Positions 1-7,504 of a DNA stretch of 47,119 nt are shown one piece after another. Positions within the stretch are counted from its first letter, which is position 1. Each line of letters starts with the position of its first letter. Origin of the DNA: Lentimicrobium sp. (GTDB lineage Bacteria > Bacteroidota > Bacteroidia > Bacteroidales > Lentimicrobiaceae); contig JAMLHF010000034.1 of the NCBI GenBank assembly GCA_023957275.1, positions 1 through 47,119 on the forward strand, given 5' to 3'. Position numbers and translations under genes: made by a program. The notes beneath the pieces are model-generated. The model was not told where the DNA came from. It ran no database searches and saw only the letters and a program-made list of their open reading frames with translations.

Positions 1-48
1 AGCATTTTTGTATCTTTACGGGGATGCTACCGGAGGTTTAGTTCAACA

Positions 49-162
49 GCACCTACCCGCAAGCAGGGGATTTTGTAATTATTAGGATGAAAAATTTTAT
101 ATTTGAAAAGCAATACTTCTAAGGCAGCATTGTGCTGAAAGACCCTGTCTGCGGGTAGTTGC
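49..162. repeat. Long inverted repeat, attC-like
   Basis: A 20-nt arm at 49-68 and a 20-nt arm at 143-162 are complementary at 17 of 20 positions, separated by 74 nt. Inside lies a small hairpin (CAGCA at 125-129 with TGCTG at 133-137). Just outside the right arm is GGAACGTTATGG, and outside the left arm GTTCAAC. Imperfect arms with a GTTATG-type outer core resemble integron attC sites, where a folded single strand is the recombination substrate. The match to consensus cores is only partial and no integron integrase is in the window. It could equally be a structured RNA or a transposon remnant. No gene is seen in 1-271. Confidence 0.4.
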
Positions 163-271
163 GGAACGTTATGGACAAGGAGAAGAAACAACTAACCGTA
201 CAGTTAAGAGAGCAACCGTCAATTTGGTAAGATGCTTCTTGATAGTACTGACAGATAATACGAGATAAAAT

Positions 272-688
272 GTGGAGACCAGTGACCACCATAAAAAATT
301 GGGTGATCTCCGAAAAAGCCTTCTGAGTAAGCCACTTTTAAAGTATAATGATATGGAAAATCCAACAAATGTAGAAGCAAATCAGAACTCTATGAATGGA
401 AAGAAAAGTAGCGATCCTTGTCGAAAATGGATAATAATAATTGCCATTGCTCTTATTCTTACGCTACCTTTTCATTATGTTCCAAGCAAAATGATGATGT
501 TTCCCAAAAACTGTTTAACTTTTAGTTATACTTTTATTACTCAAGACGATATTAACAGTATAGTAGCTAGATATAACAACGCAAGTTTTACTGAAAGACA
601 AGCTATTAATAATGAACCAATAGTTAGGAAACTAATGGAAAAAGGCATTATAGCGGAAAAAGATTCTGAAAACTCTAATGATGAATAA
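272..688 (+). CDS. Hypothetical single-pass membrane protein
   Basis: I do not recognise a family. The frame of 138 residues starts at GTG 272; an ATG at 353 (M28) is an alternative start. It has a hydrophilic N-terminus, one membrane segment at about residues 52-70 (rich in Ile and Leu), then a charged C-terminal part with helix-forming stretches. The base composition is AT-rich like the next two genes and unlike the core genes after 4.4 kb. It stands alone, 110 bp after the attC-like inverted repeat, which would fit a gene cassette or island cargo. Coding status rests on length and composition only. Confidence 0.45.
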   Translation: METSDHHKKLGDLRKSLLSKPLLKYNDMENPTNVEANQNSMNGKKSSDPCRKWIIIIAIALILTLPFHYVPSKMMMFPKNCLTFSYTFITQDDINSIVARYNNASFTERQAINNEPIVRKLMEKGIIAEKDSENSNDE

Positions 689-766
689 ACAGGAAGCCAG
701 AAAATGTTAATCCGAATAATTATAGGGAATTATCTCGCAATACATTACTTCTGCTTCACTTAATCA

Positions 767-1513
767 TTGGAAAAAACTTTAATCAAAAAATACAATGCAA
801 TGAAAATTGAATTTGAAATGAAGCTGCAATCATGGCTTTATGAAGTGGCTACAACTTGCGATAAATATGCTAAGGAAATTGATTTAGACTTTTATCCATT
901 TCAGTCACCATATCCCCAAAGTAATATTGAATTATTGATTGTAGCTATTAATCCTGGTGGCAGTAAATCATACAAAGAGATGCTTGAAGAAAAAAGTAAG
1001 GAGTTTGGTAAAGTCATTGAAGCACGAACAAGTGATATGTTAGCCTATGATGTTAATATGTACGCCTTAAAACCTCAATGGGAAATTGATAATAAGCTGA
1101 AAGGTAACGATGTAATGAGAGCAAAACTCAAAAGAGTTTTTGTAACAGAGCATTTACGGAATCTTCTTAAAGAATCAACAATAATAAATCTATATTATTT
1201 TAATACTCAGAACACGAAGACACTCGTGAAACTAACTAATACTATTAAGGAATTTTGTGAAAAGAAAACTTTTGAATTTATTGAAATAACAAAGCCACAA
1301 AAGATACTATTCTTCACATCGGATAACTATACATTGTCAAAATGTGGGGTCCAAATCAAGAGCATCAGGAGTATTGGAAATTATGTAAAAGAAGGGATTT
1401 TGAAAAACGGACAATACGTTTTGGCATTACCTAACCCTGGATTTTACAGAGCATACTCAAATAACAATGGAAAACTAATTGGAGATCACATTGAGAAGTA
1501 TATTAACAACTAA
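767..1513 (+). CDS. Hypothetical protein, possible UDG-like fold
   Basis: 248 residues from a TTG start at 767; the ATG at 800 (residue 12) is an equally good start and no clear ribosome site decides between them. Two segments stand out: a beta strand followed by INPGGS at about 61-66, and LPNPGFYRAY at about 221-230. In the uracil-DNA glycosylase superfamily a Gly/Asn-Pro-Gly loop after a hydrophobic strand near the N-terminus and a second loop near the C-terminus form the active site, so the fold may be shared. The second loop lacks the usual His-Pro-Ser, so glycosylase activity is not supported. AT-rich island gene, 12 bp before the next gene and probably cotranscribed with it. Confidence 0.6.
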   Translation: MEKTLIKKYNAMKIEFEMKLQSWLYEVATTCDKYAKEIDLDFYPFQSPYPQSNIELLIVAINPGGSKSYKEMLEEKSKEFGKVIEARTSDMLAYDVNMYALKPQWEIDNKLKGNDVMRAKLKRVFVTEHLRNLLKESTIINLYYFNTQNTKTLVKLTNTIKEFCEKKTFEFIEITKPQKILFFTSDNYTLSKCGVQIKSIRSIGNYVKEGILKNGQYVLALPNPGFYRAYSNNNGKLIGDHIEKYINN

Positions 1514-1525
1514 AAAACAAAAACA

Positions 1526-2872
1526 ATGAAAAAGACAAATTTACTAATTTGCTTGTTAGGCTTAATGATGGCATGTACATCTCCTGTTGAGAGGGTATAT
1601 AATAAGGGAACCGTAAATGAGGACCTGAAGGAAATTAAAAATTCCATAGATTCATCCGACTATGAATTACTTGTAAATGAAATAAATAATGAAATTTATA
1701 ATGAGGGCGTATTGGAGAACAAAACATATCTTCAGATATTGGATTTGATAAAATCACGTCAAAGACTAGCATTAGAACAGCCTCTGCAATTATCAAATGC
1801 TACAGATATGGGTTTTGAAGAATTTAGCTTTGAATTATCAGGGTACGAGAAAAATACCGTTGGATACAGGCTAACAGGTTCTTTTGTAAATATTTCTGAC
1901 AAAACCTTTGTCAAGGTTGAATTTGTGGACGTGAGTCAAGAAAGCTTTTTTGCTGAAGCTAAAAGAAATCCATATATTGAAATTGATTTGAATAATGCTT
2001 TTCGCTTGTCCTGTGTTGATTTTGGAAGGAGATTTGATAACTGGGTAAAAACTGAAAATATTACTTTACCCTCGGCAAGTTTTGAAAATCCATGGAGACC
2101 AAATGAAATGAGAAACTTTGAAATGTATTTTCAACCAGATGTTACTGGTGGTTATTATTATGGTTCATATGATTATGGCGAATGTATACAGCCTGTTCAT
2201 TTTAATTATGAACCTAATTCGTGTTTATTGTTGATTCCTATCTATGTTGAAGATGCTAAAGGATATAAAAAACAAATGTTTCTTTCCTTTGACATTATGA
2301 AAGATTTCAAGGATTTTGCGAAAAATATGTCACAAAATGCTACCGGAGAGGTTTATGAGAATGGCCAAAAGAAATCTAACGAGGTTATTAAGGATATATC
2401 TCCAGATAGATTGATCGAAGAATTAAATCAGTCAAAAGACTTGCTATTGCCTCTCCCAACAGACATACAGACTCTAAAAAAATCAATAGGAGAATACTCT
2501 CAATTTATACCTGTAGACCCCGATGACCCAAGCCCATGGGGAGGAGATTATGTTTGGAGTTTTACAAATGGGTTTGTTTTGACTGCGCTTGCAGCCAATA
2601 TGGGGCAAGAACCACGTGAAGACGATGAAATTACATTATTTTCTTTAGGATCAAAAGAAAAGGAACAAATTTTTGTGCCCAGCTATAAACTCACTCTTAA
2701 TAAATCTACAATTGCTGAATGTAAGGAGTTGTATAAAAAGTCCCTGATAACAATTAGCCCAAATTACTTTAAAATAAATCTGGATGGAATCAGAAGCTAT
2801 TTCTTTTTCGCTGAAAATGGCCTTTTAAAGAGTATAACACAGACAACAGGCGACATTGAAAATATTGATTAA
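1526..2872 (+). CDS. Hypothetical lipoprotein
   Basis: 448 residues. A type II signal peptide ends in LMMAC with Cys17 as lipidation site, so the mature protein is membrane-anchored. A helical, charged segment (about 25-90) precedes a region rich in beta strands and aromatic residues (about 95-260) and a C-terminal part rich in acidic and proline residues. No family recognised. It follows the UDG-like gene by 12 bp, so the two may be one unit. AT-rich, as expected of island cargo. The last bases run up against the IS21-like repeat, but the reading frame ends in a normal stop. Confidence 0.75.
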   Translation: MKKTNLLICLLGLMMACTSPVERVYNKGTVNEDLKEIKNSIDSSDYELLVNEINNEIYNEGVLENKTYLQILDLIKSRQRLALEQPLQLSNATDMGFEEFSFELSGYEKNTVGYRLTGSFVNISDKTFVKVEFVDVSQESFFAEAKRNPYIEIDLNNAFRLSCVDFGRRFDNWVKTENITLPSASFENPWRPNEMRNFEMYFQPDVTGGYYYGSYDYGECIQPVHFNYEPNSCLLLIPIYVEDAKGYKKQMFLSFDIMKDFKDFAKNMSQNATGEVYENGQKKSNEVIKDISPDRLIEELNQSKDLLLPLPTDIQTLKKSIGEYSQFIPVDPDDPSPWGGDYVWSFTNGFVLTALAANMGQEPREDDEITLFSLGSKEKEQIFVPSYKLTLNKSTIAECKELYKKSLITISPNYFKINLDGIRSYFFFAENGLLKSITQTTGDIENID

Positions 2873-2901
2873 TTGATAACATTTGTATTCCGGTTCAATC
2901 G

Positions 2902-2954
2902 GCGCCACCCATTCCGGGGCATTCAGCGCCAGTTTTCCAGTCCGTTTAGCGCCA
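2902..2954. repeat. Three GCGCCA repeats, IS21-like end
   Basis: GCGCCA occurs at 2902-2907, 2926-2931 and 2949-2954, spaced 24 and 23 bp, in related contexts (CCGG or CCG followed by a short AT stretch, then the repeat). IS21-family elements have several short repeats of this spacing at each end for IstA binding. No istA or istB reading frame is in the window, so this would be a solo end or a remnant. It lies between the last cargo gene and the recombinase. Confidence 0.4.
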
Positions 2955-3131
2955 CCCCAATTGTGGCAAAAAATGGAATTTGAAATAGGTGAATAAGAGA
3001 TAAAAACAACTGACATTCCGGTAGAAATGAATCCACCTTCTCGAAGCATAGGTACTATATCAAAATGACCAATACTTCTGAATCCCCCGGCCTTTGGACA
3101 ATGAAAATTAGAGCTGATGTGGTATAAATCT

Positions 3132-4295
3132 TCATACAATAAGAGCTTCGCCCATTCGCTCCATCGCCCCCTTTATCATCTCCTCATTATCCTTTGTATA
3201 ATGATTCCTTATAACATCTTTCGTATCGCCAACAATCATTTCACGGACTTCAATGGGGACATCCAGTGATAATAGAATTGTATTGACCGTGGAACGGGCG
3301 CTGTGAAATGGTTTGTTACCAGTGATGCCCAGATCTTCTTTGATGGGCTTCAGGTATCTGGCTTCATTCCCCTTAACAGAAAATACTTTTTGTTTGTCAA
3401 AGCCCCGGTTCGGAATTAGTTCTAGTGCTTGCGGAATTAGAGGCAGTTTTGCTGGTTTTTGTGTCTTGTGCTGGGTGAACTCTACCCAGGTTGTGCCAGT
3501 TGTTGGTTTTATGTTCTCCCATCGTAATTCCTTTATATCCCGCCAACGCATTCCGGTATAACAAGCGAAAAGAAAATACCTTAAAACCTCCTGTGGGATT
3601 GGTTTCAATTCCTTTTTATCAAACAATTCACGGAGAGATTTGACTTCCTTGATTGTTAATGGCTCGAATGTGCCTTTAGGGTTTTTTAGGGGGAAATGAA
3701 TAAAGACATTCTTAGTAATACGATCGTCTTTAAGTGCCTGATTCAGGATTCTCCTGACAAACTCAAGGCTTTTATTCCATGTTATTTCTTTGTTATTCAG
3801 ATTATTTATCAAAAAATCCCGGTATTCGATAATGAAGTCCTTGCTGTTTACATAACCTATGGTCAGCGATTCACTGAACATTTTCAGCTTATTGGTTTGT
3901 TTTTCATAAAAGATCAGGGTTTCGTGCGAAAGTCCTTGCTTCGTTCTCTTAACCTCATCGATATAGTCATAGAACGAATCGTTGTTAAAGCTGTTCGAGT
4001 TATATAGCCTGACAAACTCATTCATTGTCGGATTGATATCGCCGATCAGAAAATGCCGTTCTATGGCATTTACCTTGGTATTGGCAGTGGTAATGGCGAT
4101 TCTCTTCTTGTGAAAATCCGGATCCGATTGCTTGACGGTTTCATTTTTAGCATCAAAATCCTTTTTAAGCACATCGAAGCCCAATGGAATATACTTGACT
4201 TCCCGCTGAATGGTAACCCTGAGCACGACCGGGTAGGTTTTATTGACCTTTGGTCTGTCAGGCCGATACATTATCATCGTATTTACTTTGCTCAT
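3132..4295 (-). CDS. Tyrosine recombinase (phage-type integrase)
   Basis: 387 residues: an N-terminal arm-binding domain common in Bacteroidota integrases (about 5-85), a SAM-like core-binding domain (about 100-205) and a catalytic domain (about 210-380). Active-site residues are visible: R250 (TGMR), K277 or K280 (HKTQK), H331 and R334 (HSAR) and the nucleophile Y366 (NHYTK). The position that is usually His or Trp before the tyrosine appears as D357 (VGDT), a tolerated but unusual change. It starts 147 bp from the 3' end of tRNA-Cys and reads away from it, the standard arrangement for an island integrated at a tRNA gene. It would excise or integrate the AT-rich segment to its left. Confidence 0.93.
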   Translation of the reverse strand: MSKVNTMIMYRPDRPKVNKTYPVVLRVTIQREVKYIPLGFDVLKKDFDAKNETVKQSDPDFHKKRIAITTANTKVNAIERHFLIGDINPTMNEFVRLYNSNSFNNDSFYDYIDEVKRTKQGLSHETLIFYEKQTNKLKMFSESLTIGYVNSKDFIIEYRDFLINNLNNKEITWNKSLEFVRRILNQALKDDRITKNVFIHFPLKNPKGTFEPLTIKEVKSLRELFDKKELKPIPQEVLRYFLFACYTGMRWRDIKELRWENIKPTTGTTWVEFTQHKTQKPAKLPLIPQALELIPNRGFDKQKVFSVKGNEARYLKPIKEDLGITGNKPFHSARSTVNTILLSLDVPIEVREMIVGDTKDVIRNHYTKDNEEMIKGAMERMGEALIV

Positions 4296-4311
4296 GATAC
4301 AATGGTTTAAC

Positions 4312-4331
4312 TGGTAAACAATTGGTAAACA
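4312..4331. promoter_or_regulatory. Tandem TGGTAAACA sites upstream of integrase
   Basis: TGGTAAACA is repeated at 4312-4320 and 4323-4331, 11 bp apart, about one helical turn. The repeats lie between the integrase start and tRNA-Cys. This fits arm-type binding sites or an autoregulatory operator of the recombinase, by position only. Confidence 0.4.
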
Positions 4332-4367
4332 TTTTCACAAAGTAATGAAAAATTTCTTTCTAAAACA

Positions 4368-4399
4368 AAAAATCAGGACTCCTTAAAGCCCTGATTTTT
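4368..4399. terminator. Bidirectional hairpin terminator
   Basis: AAAAATCAGG (4368-4377) pairs with CCTGATTTTT (4390-4399), a 10-bp stem with a 12-nt loop. The A tract and T tract give a U-rich tail in both directions. It would end the tRNA-Cys transcript before the integrase. Confidence 0.7.
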
Positions 4400-4442
4400 A
4401 TAACATTTGACATTTAAGTTTTCAATCCTTAAATGTCCTTTG

Positions 4443-4513
4443 AGGTCTCGAGCGGATTCGAACCGCTGTAGAAGGTTTTGCAGACCTCTGCCTAGCCACT
4501 CGGCCACGAGACC
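4443..4513 (-). tRNA. tRNA-Cys (GCA)
   Basis: A full 71-nt cloverleaf on the minus strand: acceptor GGTCTCG/CGAGACC; D arm GCC/GGC; anticodon stem GAGGT/ACCTT with loop CTGCAAA, giving anticodon GCA; T stem AGCGG/CCGCT with loop TTCGAAT. Discriminator base 73 is U, the identity element of tRNA-Cys. CCA is not encoded. Its 3' end faces the integrase and is the likely attachment site of the island; I saw no second copy of the 3' end within 1-3131, so the other island end should lie outside the window. Confidence 0.96.
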
Positions 4514-4585
4514 CTTTGGGGTTGCAAATATACAAAAATTCCAAAAAAACGAATCTAAAAGATTGCCTGTAAAATTTACAGTAAA

Positions 4586-4798
4586 TCAATCAGTTGGGAC
4601 TTTTATCTCTTTGTCCTTCTTTTTTCCGTATGCTGGCAGGCAATCGGGACAGAGGCAGTTATTGTATTCAAGTTTTAATTTTTCAAGGTTTTCAGGGCTG
4701 ATGCTGTAATCGAAACACCAGCACCCCGGGGCATGGAGGCACTCAAAGGTTTTGCCGCAACGCGGACAGGTTTTCAGGGTGGCTGACTTTTCATTCAT
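4586..4798 (-). CDS. Cysteine-rich CWC family protein
   Basis: A 70-residue protein with the pattern CPRCGKTFEC, then CWC, then CxCPDC, which matches the Cys_rich_CWC family and suggests a small metal-binding, probably zinc, protein of unknown role. I take the ATG at 4798, which overlaps the end of folB by 8 bp; an in-frame ATG at 4807 would add three residues and overlap by 17 bp. The overlap implies translational coupling and one transcript with folB. Confidence 0.85.
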   Translation of the reverse strand: MNEKSATLKTCPRCGKTFECLHAPGCWCFDYSISPENLEKLKLEYNNCLCPDCLPAYGKKKDKEIKVPTD

Positions 4799-5156
4799 AA
4801 ATGTCATCGCTGCTCAGGGTTACACAAACCCGGTCAATTTTGCCGCCCAGGGGAGGGTTCAGCTTGGAAATCTTCACCTCGGCGTCGGTCACATCCGGGA
4901 AACGGGCATGCACCGCTTTCAGAATGCGGTGGGCTACATGCTCCAGCAGGTGCGATTTCTGTTCCATTTCCTGTTTAACGGTCTGGTAAACGGACAGATA
5001 GTTAACCGTATCGTGCAGGCTGTCGCTGCGCTCGGCGCGGCTGGTGTCCACCTGAATAAACAGGTCAACCATAAAGCGGGTCCCGATGACCTGCTCTTCT
5101 TTAAAATGGCCGTGGTAAGAGAAAAACTCCATACCCTCTATCGAAATCATGCCCAT
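4791..5156 (-). CDS. folB: Dihydroneopterin aldolase
   Basis: 121 residues, normal length. It makes 6-hydroxymethyl-dihydropterin and glycolaldehyde from 7,8-dihydroneopterin in folate synthesis, in the cytoplasm as an octamer. Family signatures: MEFFSYHGHFKEEQ near the N-terminus with the conserved Glu at 20-22, TVNY (Tyr53), LLEHVA (Glu72), and KLNPPLGGK with catalytic Lys98. A second in-frame ATG lies at codon 3. First gene of a two-gene unit with the CWC protein; a -7 box lies about 30 bp upstream. Confidence 0.95.
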   Translation of the reverse strand: MGMISIEGMEFFSYHGHFKEEQVIGTRFMVDLFIQVDTSRAERSDSLHDTVNYLSVYQTVKQEMEQKSHLLEHVAHRILKAVHARFPDVTDAEVKISKLNPPLGGKIDRVCVTLSSDDIYE

Positions 5157-5183
5157 GATCAGTCAGTTTTAACCGGGTTTAAA

Positions 5184-5191
5184 CAAAGATA
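5184..5191 (-). promoter_or_regulatory. Bacteroidota -7 box for folB
   Basis: TATCTTTG on the minus strand fits TAnnTTTG exactly; transcription would start near 5177, about 20 nt before the folB ATG. No good -33 box is seen. Confidence 0.55.
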
Positions 5192-5231
5192 GGCAAAAAC
5201 CACTCAGTGGTATATTCAGCAGGCAAACTTG

Positions 5232-5933
5232 TTATTCTTTTACAAAATAACGGAAAGGATTATAGCTGATCCCTGTATCAAATACATCCACCTGCTCGCG
5301 CTTCTTCAGAAATCCGACGATGCGGTAGGTGAGGGGGGTGAATACAATTTCAACCCCTGATTTGAAGATGTAGTTGGAAATAATAATTGAGATCAGCAAA
5401 CTGTCGGGCATGGTGCCATAAAATGCGATCAGGCAGAAGATGGCGGTGTCAATGCCTTCACCCAGCAGGGTAGAGCCTATGGTGCGCACCCACAGGTACT
5501 TCCCTTTTGTTCTGATTTTCAGTTTCGACATCAGGTAGGCATTCGAAAAGGCGCCGGCAAAGTAAGCCACCAGGCTTGCCAGTACAATGCGCGGGACAAA
5601 GCCCAGCAACGACTCGTAGGCCTGCTGATTGGGCCAGCCTTCGGCCGGTGGAAGCTCCTGCACAATCCACAACACCAGCGACATCAGCAAGGCTGCCCCG
5701 AAACCGGTCCAGATTACTTTGCGTGAACGCTGATAACCGTAAACTTCCGTAAGGATATCCCCGAATATGTAACTAAGGGGGAAGAGGATGGTTCCGCCGT
5801 CGAACGTAAAAAGCCAGAGGGAGGTGATTTTTGTGGAGGCAAGGTTGGAAATCAGCAGGATGGCTACAAAAAGCGCCATAATCACATCAAAATACCTGAA
5901 ATGAACCTTGCCGGACTGTTCTGCGTCTGTCAT
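5232..5933 (-). CDS. yhhQ: Queuosine precursor transporter, YhhQ/VUT family
   Basis: 233 residues with six hydrophobic segments; an integral inner-membrane protein. The family imports preQ0/preQ1 for queuosine modification of tRNA. The signature is the second-to-third segment region at about 45-75 (GTILFPLSYIFGDILTEVYG) with the conserved Asp and Glu, and the G-E-x-x-D-T motif around residues 158-163 (LLGEGIDTA). The start is an ATG 32 bp downstream of a consensus -7 box; the leader of about 25 nt is too short for a preQ1 riboswitch. Monocistronic by spacing. Confidence 0.92.
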   Translation of the reverse strand: MTDAEQSGKVHFRYFDVIMALFVAILLISNLASTKITSLWLFTFDGGTILFPLSYIFGDILTEVYGYQRSRKVIWTGFGAALLMSLVLWIVQELPPAEGWPNQQAYESLLGFVPRIVLASLVAYFAGAFSNAYLMSKLKIRTKGKYLWVRTIGSTLLGEGIDTAIFCLIAFYGTMPDSLLISIIISNYIFKSGVEIVFTPLTYRIVGFLKKREQVDVFDTGISYNPFRYFVKE

Positions 5934-5964
5934 TTGTTTTTGTATTGGTCAGTATATCAGGCTG

Positions 5965-5972
5965 CAAAAGTA
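5965..5972 (-). promoter_or_regulatory. -7 box for yhhQ
   Basis: TACTTTTG on the minus strand matches TAnnTTTG. The inferred transcription start near 5958 gives a leader of about 25 nt. Confidence 0.55.
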
Positions 5973-6041
5973 CAACAATCCCTCTGAAAAGAGATTCCTT
6001 CCCGAAAGGGCAATTAAACCCGGCAGGGGAGGAGCGGGGCC

Positions 6042-7385
6042 TTAAAGGCCCATATACCAGGAAGCAATTGAAAAATAGATTACTACTCCGGAAATATCCG
6101 CAATGGAAGTAATCAGCGGAGCACTGGCCGTGGCCGGGTCGAGTTTCAGTTTGGTGAAAATAAAGGGGGTGATCATGCCGATCAGGCTGCCTGACATTAC
6201 TGCCAGAATCATAGTGGCGGCTACCACAACAATATATTGCGGGGCGCGTACACTGGCAATCAGGCTGACACCGGCCGCCATAGTGACTCCAAGCAGGAAG
6301 GAAACCAGGAACTCCCTGCCCAGCAGCCTGAACCAGTCTTTGGTTTCCACATCTCCGATGGCTAGGGATCGGATCATCAGGGTTGCCGACTGTGCTCCGG
6401 CGTTTCCCCCGCTGCCGATCAGCAGTGGCAGGAAAAAGATCAGCGATACGGCCGATTGTATCACACCTTCGAAGGTCGCCAGGGCCGCCCCCGAAAATAC
6501 ATTCATAAACACCAGCACGATCAGCCAGAGGATGCGTTTCTGATAAAGAAAAAAGATTTTTGCTTTCAGCGGATTGACAATGGCCGCCTGGAATGATCCG
6601 AATTTGTGAAAGTCTTCGGTGGTTTCTTCTTCCACAACGTCCATCACGTCGTCAACCGTTACAATGCCCAGCAGCAGTCCTTCCGAATCAAGCACCGGCA
6701 GCGCGATGCGGTCCTGATCCTGGAAAACCCGGATAGCGACCTCCTGATCGTCGAAAGCATTGAGCGAAACAAAATGCTCATCCATCAGATCCCGGACATG
6801 TTGCCCGGGGTCGGCCAGAATGATTTCCCTGATGCGGATATCGTCAATCAGTTTCCAGTTGTCATCAACCACGTAAATCAGGTTGAGTGTTTCCGAATCC
6901 CTGCCGTACATCCTGATATGTTTCAACGCCTGTTCGACGGTAAAATCGGGCTTTACGGCAACAAATTCGGGCGTCATCAACCTTCCGATGCTGTGTTCGG
7001 GATATCCGAGCAGGCGGGTGGCAATGAGCCGCTCTTCCGGCGACAACAGCTGTATCAGCCGCTGGGTAATGTTGCCGGGAAGTTCTTCGAAAAACGCCGT
7101 ACGGTCATCTGGATCCAGGTCGTTGAGCAGGCCTGCTACCCTGTTGGCATTTTTGGCCAGTCCCTCGATAATTTGTTCCTGCTTCTCGTGCGGGAGGTAC
7201 TGAAAGGTATTCTTTGCCTGTTCCCTTGGCAATAACCGGAACAGGATGATGTCGTCCTGTTCGGGCAACTCGTCAATAATCTCTGCAATCAGGATGGGAT
7301 CCATATCCTCCAGCTCGTGCCTGAGGCTGCTCCAGTCTTTATTCCTGATCAGATCTTCGAATAATGTGATTTCGGTTTCACCCAT
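6042..7385 (-). CDS. mgtE: Magnesium transporter MgtE
   Basis: 447 residues, normal family length. Order: MgtE N domain of superhelical repeats (about 20-125), two CBS domains that sense intracellular Mg2+ (about 130-250), a plug helix, then five membrane segments (about 285-447) forming a Mg2+ channel. The conserved GNAGAQSATLMIRSLA and the last-helix motif DPATASAPLITSIADISG are present. The ATG at 7385 is preceded at 8-nt spacing by AAGGAG, a perfect Shine-Dalgarno, unusual in a phylum whose mRNAs seldom use it. Upstream lie a leader reading frame and competing hairpins (see separate entries). A GGGCC/GGCCC palindrome covers the stop codon. Confidence 0.96.
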   Translation of the reverse strand: MGETEITLFEDLIRNKDWSSLRHELEDMDPILIAEIIDELPEQDDIILFRLLPREQAKNTFQYLPHEKQEQIIEGLAKNANRVAGLLNDLDPDDRTAFFEELPGNITQRLIQLLSPEERLIATRLLGYPEHSIGRLMTPEFVAVKPDFTVEQALKHIRMYGRDSETLNLIYVVDDNWKLIDDIRIREIILADPGQHVRDLMDEHFVSLNAFDDQEVAIRVFQDQDRIALPVLDSEGLLLGIVTVDDVMDVVEEETTEDFHKFGSFQAAIVNPLKAKIFFLYQKRILWLIVLVFMNVFSGAALATFEGVIQSAVSLIFFLPLLIGSGGNAGAQSATLMIRSLAIGDVETKDWFRLLGREFLVSFLLGVTMAAGVSLIASVRAPQYIVVVAATMILAVMSGSLIGMITPFIFTKLKLDPATASAPLITSIADISGVVIYFSIASWYMGL

Positions 7386-7392
7386 TGATTGT

Positions 7393-7438
7393 TCTCCTTA
7401 CGGGTATTTGCTGCAAGGAGATACAAAACCCCCTGCAG
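7393..7438 (-). promoter_or_regulatory. Mutually exclusive hairpins before mgtE
   Basis: On the minus strand CTGCAGGGGG (7438-7429) pairs with CTCCTTGCAG (7420-7411): 10 pairs, two of them G-U, with an 8-nt loop. The first arm begins one base after the leader peptide stop codon. The second arm also contains TCTCCTT (7421-7415), perfectly complementary to AAGGAGA (7399-7393), the mgtE Shine-Dalgarno. The two pairings exclude each other, so the first hairpin would free the ribosome site and its absence would hide it. The sequences are seen; the switching is inferred. Confidence 0.6.
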
Positions 7439-7439
7439 G

Positions 7440-7481
7440 TTAGTGTTTAATCAGGCCACACGAATAGGGGTCGTCTTTCAT
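7440..7481 (-). CDS. Putative 13-residue leader peptide of mgtE
   Basis: ATG at 7481 opens MKDDPYSCGLIKH and stops at TAA 7442-7440. The frame begins about 17 nt after the inferred transcription start and ends one nucleotide before the attenuator-like hairpin of mgtE. The Asp-Asp-Pro run near the N-terminus recalls E. coli MgtL, whose acidic and proline codons destabilise ribosomes at low Mg2+. No Shine-Dalgarno is seen before it, which is normal in this phylum. Such a short frame could occur by chance; position and content are what support it. Confidence 0.5.
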   Translation of the reverse strand: MKDDPYSCGLIKH

Positions 7482-7504
7482 GGTCGGGTAATGGTTTGAA
7501 GGTG

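Noticed and set aside
2825-3139. Minus-strand frame of 104 residues
   Set aside because: It overlaps the lipoprotein end and the IS21-like repeats, has no family features, and its composition is explained by the repeats.
4407-4709. Plus-strand frame of 100 residues
   Set aside because: It runs antisense through tRNA-Cys and the CWC gene.
5934-5972. preQ1 riboswitch before yhhQ
   Set aside because: The inferred leader is only about 25 nt and shows no pseudoknot elements.
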